A program made the translations under genes and the position numbers. The notes beneath the pieces are model-generated. The model saw only the letters and a program-made list of their open reading frames with translations. It searched no databases and was not told the DNA's origin. DNA of 37,441 nt from Myxococcaceae bacterium (GTDB taxonomy: Bacteria; Myxococcota; Myxococcia; Myxococcales; Myxococcaceae). Positions 30,200 through 37,441 of this stretch are shown one piece after another (position 1 is the first letter of the stretch; each line of letters opens with the position of its first letter). The stretch is from contig JAIBBR010000040.1 in assembly GCA_019694575.1 (NCBI GenBank), positions 1 through 37,441 of the forward strand, given 5' to 3'.

Positions 30200-31810
30200 A
30201 TGCGAACGTTGTGCGTGAGCGCAGTGCTATGTGCTTCGCTGTCTTGGGCACAAACCAGCAACCAACCGTCAGAAGAAGAGCTGTTCGGAGCCCCCACTGA
30301 CGCGCCGACGAAAGACGTCGCCGACGGTGGCAGCGCCGTTACCGCCGCGCCGGCCACGCCTCTTTCTGCCGAAGTGGCCAGCACTGACGGCGGCGCCTCT
30401 CGCGACATCGAAGACCTCACCGGCCCGGCATTAAAAAGCCGCTTCGACACTGAAGAAACCAAAACTGACCCGCTCAAGTTGGGCGGCACCGTTTACCAAC
30501 GCGCGGTGGCGCAGTGGAACCTGGGCAACGCTTTCGAAGACGTGGCCTTGTCAGTCCCCTCGCTGGTCGACGTGTACCTCGATGCGCGACCGAATGAGCG
30601 CGTGCGCGGCATGGTGGTAGGCCGGCTCACGTACACGCCCACGCTGGGCAGCAACACCAACGCCGCTTACACCCAGCTCTTCGAGGCGCTGGGCGCCCTC
30701 TGCGCTCCGCCGATACCCGGCACGCCGTCACCCGGGGGCGCCCTGCCCGACTTGTCGCCGTCGCTGCGCCAAGCCATTTGCACCGGCAGCAGCGGTGGCG
30801 TCGGTGGCTCGGTGAGCAACCCGTCGGTGGCGTTGGACCAACTGTGGTTGCGCTTCGACATCGCCAAGAAAGTCTTCGTCACTGTCGGCCGGCAAAAAGC
30901 GAAATGGGGCACCGGCCGCATTTGGAACCCCACCGACTTCTTGTCGCCTTCTTACAAAGACCCGCTCGCCCAGTTCGATTTGCGCTTGGGCGCCAACCTG
31001 CTCAAAGTACACGTGCCCGTCGAATCACTCGGGTGGAACTTTTACGGCTACGGCATGCTCGACAACGCCGCACCCGCCGACACGCTGGGCAAAGTGGGAG
31101 GCGCGGCGCGCGCTGAATTCGTGCTCGGCCAAACTGAAGTCGGCATGGGCGGCGCCTGGGTGAAAGGCAAACGCCCTCGCTACGCGGTAGACATTTCGTC
31201 GGGCTTGGGCCCCATCGACGTTTATGCCGAAGCCGCGTTTCGCGACGGCCGCGACTTCACCCGCTGGAAAGTGGCCGACGGCACCGCCCTCGACACCTCG
31301 CGGCCTCTGAGCACCGAAGTCGAATTGGAGCGCCTCAACGGCCTTACCGTGCAAGCCACCGGCGGTATGAATTTCACCTTCAACTACACCGAGAACAACG
31401 CGATGACCGTGGGGTTGGAATATTTCTACAACCCAGCGGGCTACGCGAGCCCCGTCTTCACGCCGATTTCGCTCGTCACCGGCAATTTCAAACCGTTTTA
31501 CACCGGCCAGCATTACCTCGCGCTCTATGCCTTCTTGCTCGGCCTGCCTGACATTGACTGGGTGACCTTAAGCCTCAACTGCATCAACAACTTGTCAGAC
31601 CCTTCAGGCATCGCCCGGGTCGACGTCATTTTTCGTGTGCTGTCGTACCTCACCATTGAAACCTTCGCCGCGGCCAACTACGGCGCACGGGGCGGCGAGT
31701 TCCGCCTGGGGTACGACTTGCCGCTCGGTCCTCCCGGCTCGGGCGCGGCGACGCTGTCGATTCCCGCTCCGGTGGCCAGCTTCGGCATTGGTTTGCGCAT
31801 CGCCATTTAA
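30200..31810 (+). CDS. Predicted outer-membrane beta-barrel protein of the ABC export operon
   Basis: 536 aa from the ATG at 30200 with GGAGGGG just upstream. It has a signal peptide ending LSWA-Q (about 17), then an Ala/Thr/Asp-rich low-complexity stretch (about 20-90) and then alternating amphipathic strands up to a C-terminal GIGLRIAI strand. Around residue 230 there is a conserved-looking RQKAKWGTGRIWNPTDFLSP segment seen in porin-like partners of such ABC operons. It probably forms the outer-membrane end of the export route set up by the four preceding genes. The substrate is unknown. Confidence 0.8.
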   Translation: MRTLCVSAVLCASLSWAQTSNQPSEEELFGAPTDAPTKDVADGGSAVTAAPATPLSAEVASTDGGASRDIEDLTGPALKSRFDTEETKTDPLKLGGTVYQRAVAQWNLGNAFEDVALSVPSLVDVYLDARPNERVRGMVVGRLTYTPTLGSNTNAAYTQLFEALGALCAPPIPGTPSPGGALPDLSPSLRQAICTGSSGGVGGSVSNPSVALDQLWLRFDIAKKVFVTVGRQKAKWGTGRIWNPTDFLSPSYKDPLAQFDLRLGANLLKVHVPVESLGWNFYGYGMLDNAAPADTLGKVGGAARAEFVLGQTEVGMGGAWVKGKRPRYAVDISSGLGPIDVYAEAAFRDGRDFTRWKVADGTALDTSRPLSTEVELERLNGLTVQATGGMNFTFNYTENNAMTVGLEYFYNPAGYASPVFTPISLVTGNFKPFYTGQHYLALYAFLLGLPDIDWVTLSLNCINNLSDPSGIARVDVIFRVLSYLTIETFAAANYGARGGEFRLGYDLPLGPPGSGAATLSIPAPVASFGIGLRIAI

Positions 31811-31860
31811 AGCAACCGTCGGGCTTGCCCGACCTCACCGCACCAGCGCTATAAACCGCG

Positions 31861-31889
31861 CCTGCCTTCGCAGCTTCTGCGTTGGCAGG
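31861..31889 (+). promoter_or_regulatory. Long hairpin upstream of the OmpA-family gene
   Basis: CCTGCC-TT-CGCAG, loop CTT, CTGCG-TT-GGCAGG: an 11-bp interrupted perfect stem with a symmetric TT/TT internal loop. The right arm runs into AGGGGG, the SD of the gene starting at 31903. No T-run follows, so it may be an mRNA end, an attenuator or a translational switch. A smaller GTCGGGC/GCCCGAC repeat lies at 31818-31833, just after the preceding stop. Confidence 0.45.
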
Positions 31890-31902
31890 GGGCATAAAGC
31901 CG

Positions 31903-33072
31903 GTGAGTGTTTGGAGTGTCGTCAGCGCGCTGGTGGTTTGCGCACCGTCGCTCGGCATTCGCTTCGACGGCGGCGGTGGTGTGCCGTTGAGCGCACCACA
32001 AAATGCTTATTTCGCCTTCGGGCCTTCGGGAGCACTGACCGCGCAATGGGGGCCGCTGCGCATACTCGATGTCGAGTTGCAGCTTGGCTACGCGCGCATG
32101 GAGCGAAAACCGGCGTCACCCACGACTGGCGCCGGCACCTTGCTCACCGCCGGGGCGGGCGCTCGCGTACACCGCCCCCTCGATGATGCGCTGCTCGTAC
32201 CGTGGGCCGAAGCCCTGGTGCAGTGGGGTTTCTCAGGTGGCTCACGCTTGCCCTTGGCCCTCGCCGCCGGCGTGTCGCTGCGCGCAGGCACCCTGCCCTT
32301 GGCGTTCGGCATTTACACCCGGCTCACCCAGGTACTCGGGCTGGGCCGAGCACCCGAAGGCTATGAAACGTTTGACGCCACGCTGCTTTCGTTTGGGTTT
32401 TCGCTCGAGTACCGCTGGGGGCTGAAAGACGAAGCGCCAGCGACGAAAGAGCGCGTGGGGCTCACCTCGGCCGAAGCGCTGGCGGGAGCACCGGTGATAC
32501 CACAAGCCATACCGGCACCAGACACTGACGGCGACAGCATCACCGATGCCGAAGATGCCTGCCCTCAAGCCGCGGGGCCTCCGGACCGCCGCGGGTGCCC
32601 TGACAGCGACGGAGACTTGGTGAACGACAAAGATGACCAGTGCCCCCGTGCCGCCGGTAAACCCACCAACGGCGGCTGCCCACGCTACGAGCGGTTGCTC
32701 ATCGAAGGCGACCGCCTGGTGCTGCGCCAAAAACTGCAGTTCAACTTAGCGGGCTCCAAAGTGCAGCCCACTTCAGAAGCGTACCTCGACGAAGCCGCTC
32801 AACTGCTCATCGCTCAGCCCGAAACCTGCCTGCGCATCGAGGCTCACACCGACCCGCGCGTCGAACCCAAGCTTGCCGCGCGGGCCACCCATGCGCAGGC
32901 CAAAACGGTGCGTGAGTACTTGGTGCGCCACGGTGTTTCGGCGGCGCGTCTTAAAGCGCAGGGAATCGCCGGCCAACAGCCCACCCACAGCAGCGCCACG
33001 GCCCAAGGGCGCGCTGCCAACCGCCGGGTAGAGCTGATTTTCGTCGCCTGCCCTTCAGAGGCCACGCCGTGA
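31903..33072 (+). CDS. OmpA-family outer-membrane protein with calcium-binding-type repeats
   Basis: 389 aa from the GTG at 31903, with AGGGGG about 10 bases upstream; the open frame begins at a TTG inside the hairpin, which is unlikely. It has a short signal peptide, an eight-strand-like N-terminal barrel region (about 20-185), then two thrombospondin-type-3-like Asp-rich repeats (DTDGDSITDAEDACP, DSDGDLVNDKDDQCP) and a C-terminal OmpA peptidoglycan-binding domain with LRIEAHTDPR, VREYLVRHGV and GRAANRRVELIF. It would tie the outer membrane to the cell wall. The stop overlaps the next gene's GTG by four bases. Confidence 0.92.
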   Translation: MSVWSVVSALVVCAPSLGIRFDGGGGVPLSAPQNAYFAFGPSGALTAQWGPLRILDVELQLGYARMERKPASPTTGAGTLLTAGAGARVHRPLDDALLVPWAEALVQWGFSGGSRLPLALAAGVSLRAGTLPLAFGIYTRLTQVLGLGRAPEGYETFDATLLSFGFSLEYRWGLKDEAPATKERVGLTSAEALAGAPVIPQAIPAPDTDGDSITDAEDACPQAAGPPDRRGCPDSDGDLVNDKDDQCPRAAGKPTNGGCPRYERLLIEGDRLVLRQKLQFNLAGSKVQPTSEAYLDEAAQLLIAQPETCLRIEAHTDPRVEPKLAARATHAQAKTVREYLVRHGVSAARLKAQGIAGQQPTHSSATAQGRAANRRVELIFVACPSEATP

Positions 33073-33713
33073 AGCGTCTGCTCGCTTTCGCGGCCGTGGG
33101 CCTGTGCACCGCGGCTTGTCAAGAGTCCATCAACACGTTCCCCAGCCGGGGCGACTGCGGCAGCAACGCCACCCGCTGCGGGCGCGATTGCGTCGAGACG
33201 CGCAGCGACGACGCGAACTGCGGGGCTTGCGGCAACGCGTGCGGCGACAACGCAGTGTGCGCGGCGGGTGTTTGCTACGCCAAGACCTGCGCCGACACCC
33301 CGTGCGGGCAAGGCCAGTTGTGCATGCTTGGCCGGTGCATCGAGCGCGCCTGCGTGGGCGTCAGCTGCGCCGCGGCACAAGTATGCGTGGCCGGCAGTTG
33401 CCAGAACGAAGCGTGCGACACCATGACCTGCGAAGCGGGGCTGGCGTGCATGAATGGCGTTTGCACCGACGTGGTGTGCCAAGGCATTCAATGCGCCGAG
33501 GGCTGGCTGTGTCGGCGCGGAGCCTGCGCCGTGCTGGGCGCCGGGTTGAACGGTCTCATCGCCAGCGGCAGCTCGCTGGGGGCCGAAGTTCAGCACAACG
33601 ATACCCACCAAAACATCGGCGTGCTCGGTGAGAGCTTTACCTCAGACACGGTGTTGCAAAACAACAGCTCACACCAAAACCACGGCGGCTTCATCTCGCA
33701 GCTGCGGCAGTGA
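33069..33713 (+). CDS. Cys-repeat lipoprotein
   Basis: 214 aa, starting GTG with a four-base overlap of the OmpA-family gene. Lipobox TAAC gives lipidated Cys17. After a C-G-x2-C-V-type segment common in Myxococcota lipoproteins (about 30-57), residues 74-153 form four perfect tandem units of 21 residues, C-x4-C-x5-C-x4-C-x4, ending on a final Cys. The rest (about 155-214) is polar, Asn/His/Ser-rich and Cys-free. The Cys would be paired in disulfides outside the cytoplasm. It is probably a surface adhesin or spacer; the function is not known. Confidence 0.85.
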   Translation: MKRLLAFAAVGLCTAACQESINTFPSRGDCGSNATRCGRDCVETRSDDANCGACGNACGDNAVCAAGVCYAKTCADTPCGQGQLCMLGRCIERACVGVSCAAAQVCVAGSCQNEACDTMTCEAGLACMNGVCTDVVCQGIQCAEGWLCRRGACAVLGAGLNGLIASGSSLGAEVQHNDTHQNIGVLGESFTSDTVLQNNSSHQNHGGFISQLRQ

Positions 33714-33752
33714 AATTTTTCGTACCGCGCTCACGCGTCAGGAGACAGCACC

Positions 33753-35393
33753 ATGCAACTCAACCGATGGCGAATGAATACCTGGCTGCTGCTCACCCTG
33801 CCAGTCTTGGCCGCCGCGCAAGCGCCCGAGCTGCTCGGCTACCAAGGCCGGTTGATTCGCAACAACGGCACGCCTGAAACCGGCACCACCGAAATGCGCT
33901 TCACGTTCTACGGCAGTGCCTCGGGCGGCGCGGCGCGGTGGGAGGAAGAACAAACACTCACCTTGGTCGACGGTTATTACGCCACGCAGCTGGGCAAGAC
34001 CGTGCCTTTCACCTCCGGGCTCTTCGACGACGGCGCGCTGTATTTAGAAGTCGCGGTGAAGGCCACCGGTGACACCGGCTTCAAAGCAATGGTGCCGCGC
34101 CAGCGCGTGGCTTCGGTGGCGTGGGCGCTCTCGGCGAAAAATGTAAAAGGCGGCACCGTCGACGCCACCCGCGTCACCATCGACGGCAAGGCCGCCGTCG
34201 CCACCAACATTAGCGGCTGCATGTCGGGCCAATTTCTCTCGTGGGACGGCACTGCCTGGGTGTGCGCCACCGCCCACGGTACAAGTGGCACGAGCTACGC
34301 CGCGGGCACCGGCATCTCTATCGACGCCCACAACACCATTTCGGTCACCTCGGGAGGCTGCAGCGCCGGCAACGTGCTGCAGTGGAGCGGAACCAGTTGG
34401 ACCTGCGCGCAAGTGACAGGCGGCACTGGCGGCGTCACCTCGGTCAACACCGGCACCGGGCTGACCGGTGGGCCCATCACCAGCACCGGCACCATTTCTA
34501 TCGCCAACGGAGGCATCGCCAGCACCCACTTGGCGGCCGGCGCGGTCACCGCGGCCAAGTTGAGCTCCAACGGGTGCTCGGCCAACGACGTCATGCGGTG
34601 GAACGGTACGGCGTGGGTGTGCGTCAGCTTGGACTATGGCCGTACGCCTCGAAACCCTGGCACCAGCTGCCGCGACATCAAGAACAAAGCGTCATGGGCG
34701 GCTGACGGCATGTACCTCATTGATATCGACGGGCTCTCGGTGGGAGCGCCTCCCTTTCAGGTGTACTGCGACATGACGCGCGATGGTGGCGGGTGGACCT
34801 TGATGATGCGCACTTGGTACCAGAGCGGCTTGGCGGGCAATGCCGAAGGCTTCGGGTCTCCCTACGAGGTGAACATGCCGCGCGATGAGCCGTACAAGCT
34901 GCCCGACGCCACCATTCGCGCCATCATCGGCAGTGACAATCATTTTGATTTGCTCGCCGACCAGGTGTTTCACAACACCCAAAACGCCTTGGGCAACCAT
35001 GAGTTCATCGTGTTGCGCAATTACACCGGCGCTTTCACCTATGCCGGGCCGATGGCCGAGAGCACCACCGAAACGGTGCTCGAATCATTTCGCGCGCACG
35101 ATAATTTCTTGTTGTGGCGCGGGCGGCTGGGTTGCGGCCCACTGGCAGGCGGCGCGCCCGCTGGCGGCTACGGCATCAACTGCGACACTGTGCTCACCAC
35201 GTCTGAGCCGGTGGGCATGCCGAACCCTGCGGGCGGAGCGGGTTGCGTGTCGCAATTTGCCGGTTCTTCCCCCAACGCGGGCAGTCACCAACTCTTCATG
35301 GGCGCCACCAACACCGACACGTACCAGTACATTTGCAACGGCGCGCAATACACGTCGGGCAACAGCAACGTGCACCGGTGGTGGGTGCGGTAG
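33753..35393 (+). CDS. Secreted fibrinogen-like-domain protein
   Basis: 546 aa. AGGAG lies upstream of the ATG, followed by a signal peptide ending at about residue 23-25 (LAAAQA). The N-terminal part (about 25-150) is a beta domain starting ELLGYQGRL, typical of large bacterial surface proteins. The middle (150-290) is Gly/Thr/Ser-rich with repeated units of the type GCSAGNVLQWSGTSWTCA and GCSANDVMRWNGTAWVC. The C-terminal ~250 residues are a fibrinogen-related domain (SCRDIKNKASWAADGMYLID, then VYCDMTRDGGGWTLMM). It is probably a surface lectin-like adhesin binding glycans. It follows the Cys-repeat lipoprotein by 39 bp. Confidence 0.88.
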   Translation: MQLNRWRMNTWLLLTLPVLAAAQAPELLGYQGRLIRNNGTPETGTTEMRFTFYGSASGGAARWEEEQTLTLVDGYYATQLGKTVPFTSGLFDDGALYLEVAVKATGDTGFKAMVPRQRVASVAWALSAKNVKGGTVDATRVTIDGKAAVATNISGCMSGQFLSWDGTAWVCATAHGTSGTSYAAGTGISIDAHNTISVTSGGCSAGNVLQWSGTSWTCAQVTGGTGGVTSVNTGTGLTGGPITSTGTISIANGGIASTHLAAGAVTAAKLSSNGCSANDVMRWNGTAWVCVSLDYGRTPRNPGTSCRDIKNKASWAADGMYLIDIDGLSVGAPPFQVYCDMTRDGGGWTLMMRTWYQSGLAGNAEGFGSPYEVNMPRDEPYKLPDATIRAIIGSDNHFDLLADQVFHNTQNALGNHEFIVLRNYTGAFTYAGPMAESTTETVLESFRAHDNFLLWRGRLGCGPLAGGAPAGGYGINCDTVLTTSEPVGMPNPAGGAGCVSQFAGSSPNAGSHQLFMGATNTDTYQYICNGAQYTSGNSNVHRWWVR

Positions 35394-35444
35394 TGGTTTG
35401 AGGCAAAGTGCCTATGGGCCTGCGCTTCGAATAGAATCTGCGTC

Positions 35445-35672
35445 GTGAGCACTTTCGAAGAACGCGCAGCGCAGCGAAAAAACTGGGCAGGGCGTTTAGG
35501 AACACTCGCCGACAGCCAGGAAATAGATCTGCTTTCAATGACCGTAGAAGAGCGTCTTGAAGAGCTCGCTCGGCTTTCGCTCGCCGCGTACGCGCTGTCG
35601 GGCAAACCCATGCCGCAATACACACGGGCGACCATGCCCGGCAGGCTCTTGGCGCTCAAAGACGATGAATAA
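35445..35672 (+). CDS. Small partner protein of the nucleotidyltransferase (TA-like)
   Basis: 75 aa, starting GTG. It is mostly helical and charged (FEERAAQRKNWAGRLGTLAD; TVEERLEELARLSLAAYALS), with no recognised DNA-binding motif. It overlaps the nucleotidyltransferase gene by 8 nt, and the pair resembles two-gene toxin-antitoxin-like modules in which a small protein precedes a DUF6036-type nucleotidyltransferase. A TAGAAT hexamer ends 7 nt before the GTG, so the mRNA may be leaderless. The function is inferred only from the arrangement. Confidence 0.75.
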   Translation: MSTFEERAAQRKNWAGRLGTLADSQEIDLLSMTVEERLEELARLSLAAYALSGKPMPQYTRATMPGRLLALKDDE

Positions 35673-36129
35673 GTTAGACCCCGACAGTCTCGACTTGCTC
35701 GAGGCCCTCGAGAGCACGAAGGCCGAGTATTTGATTGTCGGCGCTCACGCGCTGGCCGTTTATGGCCTCGTTCGCGCCACGGGAGATGTCGACGTGTTGG
35801 TGCGACCCACCGTGGAAAATTCGCAACGTGTCTATGACGCGCTCGTTATTTTCGGAGCGCCAGTGGTCGCCCACGGACTGGATGCTCGGTATTTTTCAAC
35901 CGTCGACCGCGTCTATCAATTGGGGCTGGCGCCTCGGCGAATCGATCTTCTCTCTTCACTTACTGGAATCAGCACGGACGAAGCCTTCAGCTCTCCCACC
36001 CAGGCTGACGTGGGAGGAAAACAACGTCTGGTACTCTCGCTTGCCGCTTTGCTGAAAAACAAACGAGCGACGGGCCGCACAAAAGACCTCGCCGATGTGG
36101 CGCGGCTTGAAGAGCTGCTGAAGCGCTGA
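35665..36129 (+). CDS. Nucleotidyltransferase (AbiEii/MNT-like, DUF6036 type)
   Basis: 154 aa from the ATG at 35665, inside the end of the preceding gene; the upstream open frame is a shadow. The core has the minimal nucleotidyltransferase signature: YLIVGAHALAVYGLVRATGD followed by V-D-V-L, the G-x9-12-D-x-D metal site. RIDLLSSLTGI supplies the third acidic position, and a helical end has GRTKDLADVARLEELL. Relatives transfer a nucleotide to RNA or protein and often act in toxin-antitoxin or phage-defence pairs. Confidence 0.85.
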   Translation: MNKLDPDSLDLLEALESTKAEYLIVGAHALAVYGLVRATGDVDVLVRPTVENSQRVYDALVIFGAPVVAHGLDARYFSTVDRVYQLGLAPRRIDLLSSLTGISTDEAFSSPTQADVGGKQRLVLSLAALLKNKRATGRTKDLADVARLEELLKR

Positions 36130-36269
36130 TCAGCGTAACAGTCGCTACGCACCAGCTCGCGACAAGGCTGACTTCGCATGTCGTACCCCGTTTGTGCTTG
36201 CGATGGGAAAACGGCGAGGGGTGAGCCAGCAGGGAAATCGGTGTCGCTGCTATATTTTTAAGCGCGCCT

Positions 36270-37142
36270 ATGGCTCCCATTCGTTCTGATGACCCACGTT
36301 CAACGCCCGCTGTTGTGCGGGGCGAGCGCATTGGGCCGCCAGAGGAAAACGAGCGAAAGCCAAACGTGGAAGAAGCGGTGCCGTTTCCAAAGGGAACCGA
36401 GCTCTCGCCCCAGTCGAAAGTGTCAGGTTCTGGCTGGAAGAACACCGGCCCTATCGGGAATGAGCAGGTCACCGCGCTGCGAGCTGAATTCGTCAAAGGC
36501 CGCATCACTCCGGAGCAGATTCAACAGCTATCGGTGGCCCTTTCTTATGATCTCTTTACAAATGGCCGCGAACTTCCGCCGCTAATGCCGAGGGTATGGG
36601 CTCCGGGAACTGTCAGCGCCGAACGCGGTTCAGTCACCGTGTCGCTGCGAAACGTTGTTTCATTGAGCGAGGGTTTTTTTCTGAAGACTGGCGCTCGAAC
36701 CCGCCTCACCGCCTTTGGCCCAGTCACGGGCAGAGACTTCGATCCCCATTGGCAGCCGCCGGGCCAAGGCCCGATGTTGAGCACGCTTTATGAGGCGTCA
36801 CTGTGGCAACGGACTGATCTGGGTCACGGCTTCGCACTGGAAACGGCTTCGGGCGCAGGCTTCGACGTACCGGTTGGCCCGGCCGCGTTCGGAGCCGCCC
36901 GCGCCTGGGCACAAACGGGCATCAACAATCAGAACATTCGTCTTGAAGTGGGTGTGCAGGGCACCATTCCGTGGGTTGGAGACAACAATTTCGCCCTACC
37001 GTTGAATAAAGAGGTCGTGATTTCACCTTACGGTCAGGTGACTTACAGCAACCGCACCATCGACGTTACCGTCAGGGCCGAGGGCCGGGCGCTGGCGACC
37101 AATTCGGCGGTATTTACCCTGCACTTCACATACACATTTTAA
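36270..37142 (+). CDS. Orphan beta-rich protein without Sec signal
   Basis: 290 aa, not recognised. The first ~65 residues are Pro/Glu/Arg/Ser-rich and disordered. A helical segment (about 66-95, NEQVTALRAEFVKGRITPEQ) follows, and the remainder (about 110-290) alternates short strands with Gly/Asn turns, ending in the aromatic FTLHFTYTF typical of outer-membrane strands, but there is no N-terminal signal peptide. No SD lies before the ATG; an AT-rich CTATATTTTTAA lies about 10 bases upstream and may be a -10 element. It may be a missed longer gene, a protein exported by another route, or a phage/tailocin-like structural protein. Confidence 0.6.
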   Translation: MAPIRSDDPRSTPAVVRGERIGPPEENERKPNVEEAVPFPKGTELSPQSKVSGSGWKNTGPIGNEQVTALRAEFVKGRITPEQIQQLSVALSYDLFTNGRELPPLMPRVWAPGTVSAERGSVTVSLRNVVSLSEGFFLKTGARTRLTAFGPVTGRDFDPHWQPPGQGPMLSTLYEASLWQRTDLGHGFALETASGAGFDVPVGPAAFGAARAWAQTGINNQNIRLEVGVQGTIPWVGDNNFALPLNKEVVISPYGQVTYSNRTIDVTVRAEGRALATNSAVFTLHFTYTF

Positions 37143-37242
37143 GACCCGCTTCCCCGTGAAAAGCTGAGAACGGCCGGCCAAACCTCAGAATCCCGTTGGC
37201 CCTCACATGCCTTAACCCAATGAAATAACGACTTTTTATCAA

Positions 37243-37257
37243 TGGCACAGGCGGTGC
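37243..37257 (+). promoter_or_regulatory. Possible sigma54 promoter
   Basis: TGGCAC, 5 bp, GTGC matches the sigma54 consensus TGGCAC-N5-TTGC at all but one position and has the conserved GG and GC spacing. It lies 15 bp before the ATG of the lipoprotein gene at the window end; transcription would begin only about 4 nt before that ATG. This is motif matching only. Confidence 0.3.
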
Positions 37258-37271
37258 TCTAGGCCGCACCC

Positions 37272-37441
37272 ATGAAACCCCTTGTCTTCATCACCGCCAC
37301 TTTATGTTGCTTGAGCTGTCTCAACATCGTGCCCGAAAGTGACGGCGGGAGCGGGACAGGAGGGGGCGGCGGCTTTGCCGGCGGTATGGGCGGTGGGGGA
37401 GGAATCGGTGGTGGCGGCGGAGTCGGCGGCGGCTTTGCTGG
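37272..37441 (+). CDS. Gly-rich lipoprotein, N-terminal fragment (runs off window end)
   Basis: 56 codons are visible. The ATG at 37272 begins a lipoprotein signal (MKPLVFITATLCCLSC; Cys16, with neighbouring Cys) followed by an almost pure Gly linker with occasional Phe, Ala, Met, Ile and Val. Such Gly-rich leaders before a larger surface domain are frequent in Myxococcota lipoproteins. The downstream domain is outside the window. No SD is evident. Confidence 0.7.
   Translation, partial: MKPLVFITATLCCLSCLNIVPESDGGSGTGGGGGFAGGMGGGGGIGGGGGVGGGFA

Noticed and set aside
1-37441. CRISPR arrays, tRNA or rRNA genes, insertion sequences, integrases
   Set aside because: None were recognised by eye: no regularly spaced repeats, no tRNA-like cloverleaf, no transposase or integrase motifs. 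Short degenerate elements could be missed without a search tool.

Overview
The window looks like a chromosomal segment from a Myxococcota (myxobacterium-like) genome. The clues are GC-rich DNA, several lipoproteins with Cys-rich or Gly-rich mature regions, OmpA-family and fibrinogen-like surface proteins, multiple FHA and TPR proteins, and above all a type III secretion (T3SS) locus of the kind known from Myxococcales. The exact genus cannot be told from sequence alone. No rRNA, tRNA, CRISPR array or insertion sequence was seen, and no gene-free stretch exceeds about 165 bases.

Layout. (1) 1-2318: start of a leftward exported protein, then rightward a TPR lipoprotein and a double-FHA tail-anchored protein. 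(2) 2412-3841: small accessory block with an ADP-ribosyltransferase-like orphan (possible effector) and a HigB/HigA-type toxin-antitoxin pair whose codon use differs from its neighbours. (3) 3974-25040, all leftward: the T3SS locus. In transcription order: a 97-aa protein, a Gly/Ser/Ala-rich putative secreted subunit, a TPR chaperone, a small basic/helical protein, a FliA-type sigma factor, SctI, a kelch lipoprotein, SctJ, a FliG-like/SctK-position protein, SctL, SctN, SctO, SctP, SctQ, a FliO-like protein, SctR, SctS, SctT, SctU, a stand-alone SctU C-domain, a 159-aa protein, a TPR chaperone, a second putative secreted subunit, two more TPR chaperones and SctV. (4) 25178-31810, rightward: a Lol/MacB-like ABC export operon (ATPase, two FtsX-type permeases, a LolA-like periplasmic protein, an outer-membrane barrel). 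(5) 31903-35393: surface proteins (OmpA family, Cys-repeat lipoprotein, fibrinogen-domain protein). (6) 35445-36129: a small protein plus nucleotidyltransferase, TA-like. (7) 36270-37441: a beta-rich orphan and the start of a Gly-rich lipoprotein cut by the window end.

The main story is the T3SS. Its core is colinear with the flagellar series fliF-G-H-I-J-K-M/N-O-P-Q-R-flhB-flhA and includes a FliO-like and a FliG-like protein, which host-targeting injectisomes lack, while no secretin is visible. It carries its own FliA-type sigma factor. Two intergenic sites, each upstream of one of the two putative secreted subunits, share the same bipartite element, GCAAC-[CT]-[TG]-T, N11, [AC]-CCGATAA, whose second half resembles the FliA -10 box. 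The two subunits also share an ungapped C-terminal 37-residue pattern. The inference is a flagellum-like late-gene circuit: a dedicated sigma factor switching on two related exported subunits, each next to TPR chaperones. The pairing of sigma factor, promoter and substrate is a hypothesis from sequence, not an established fact.
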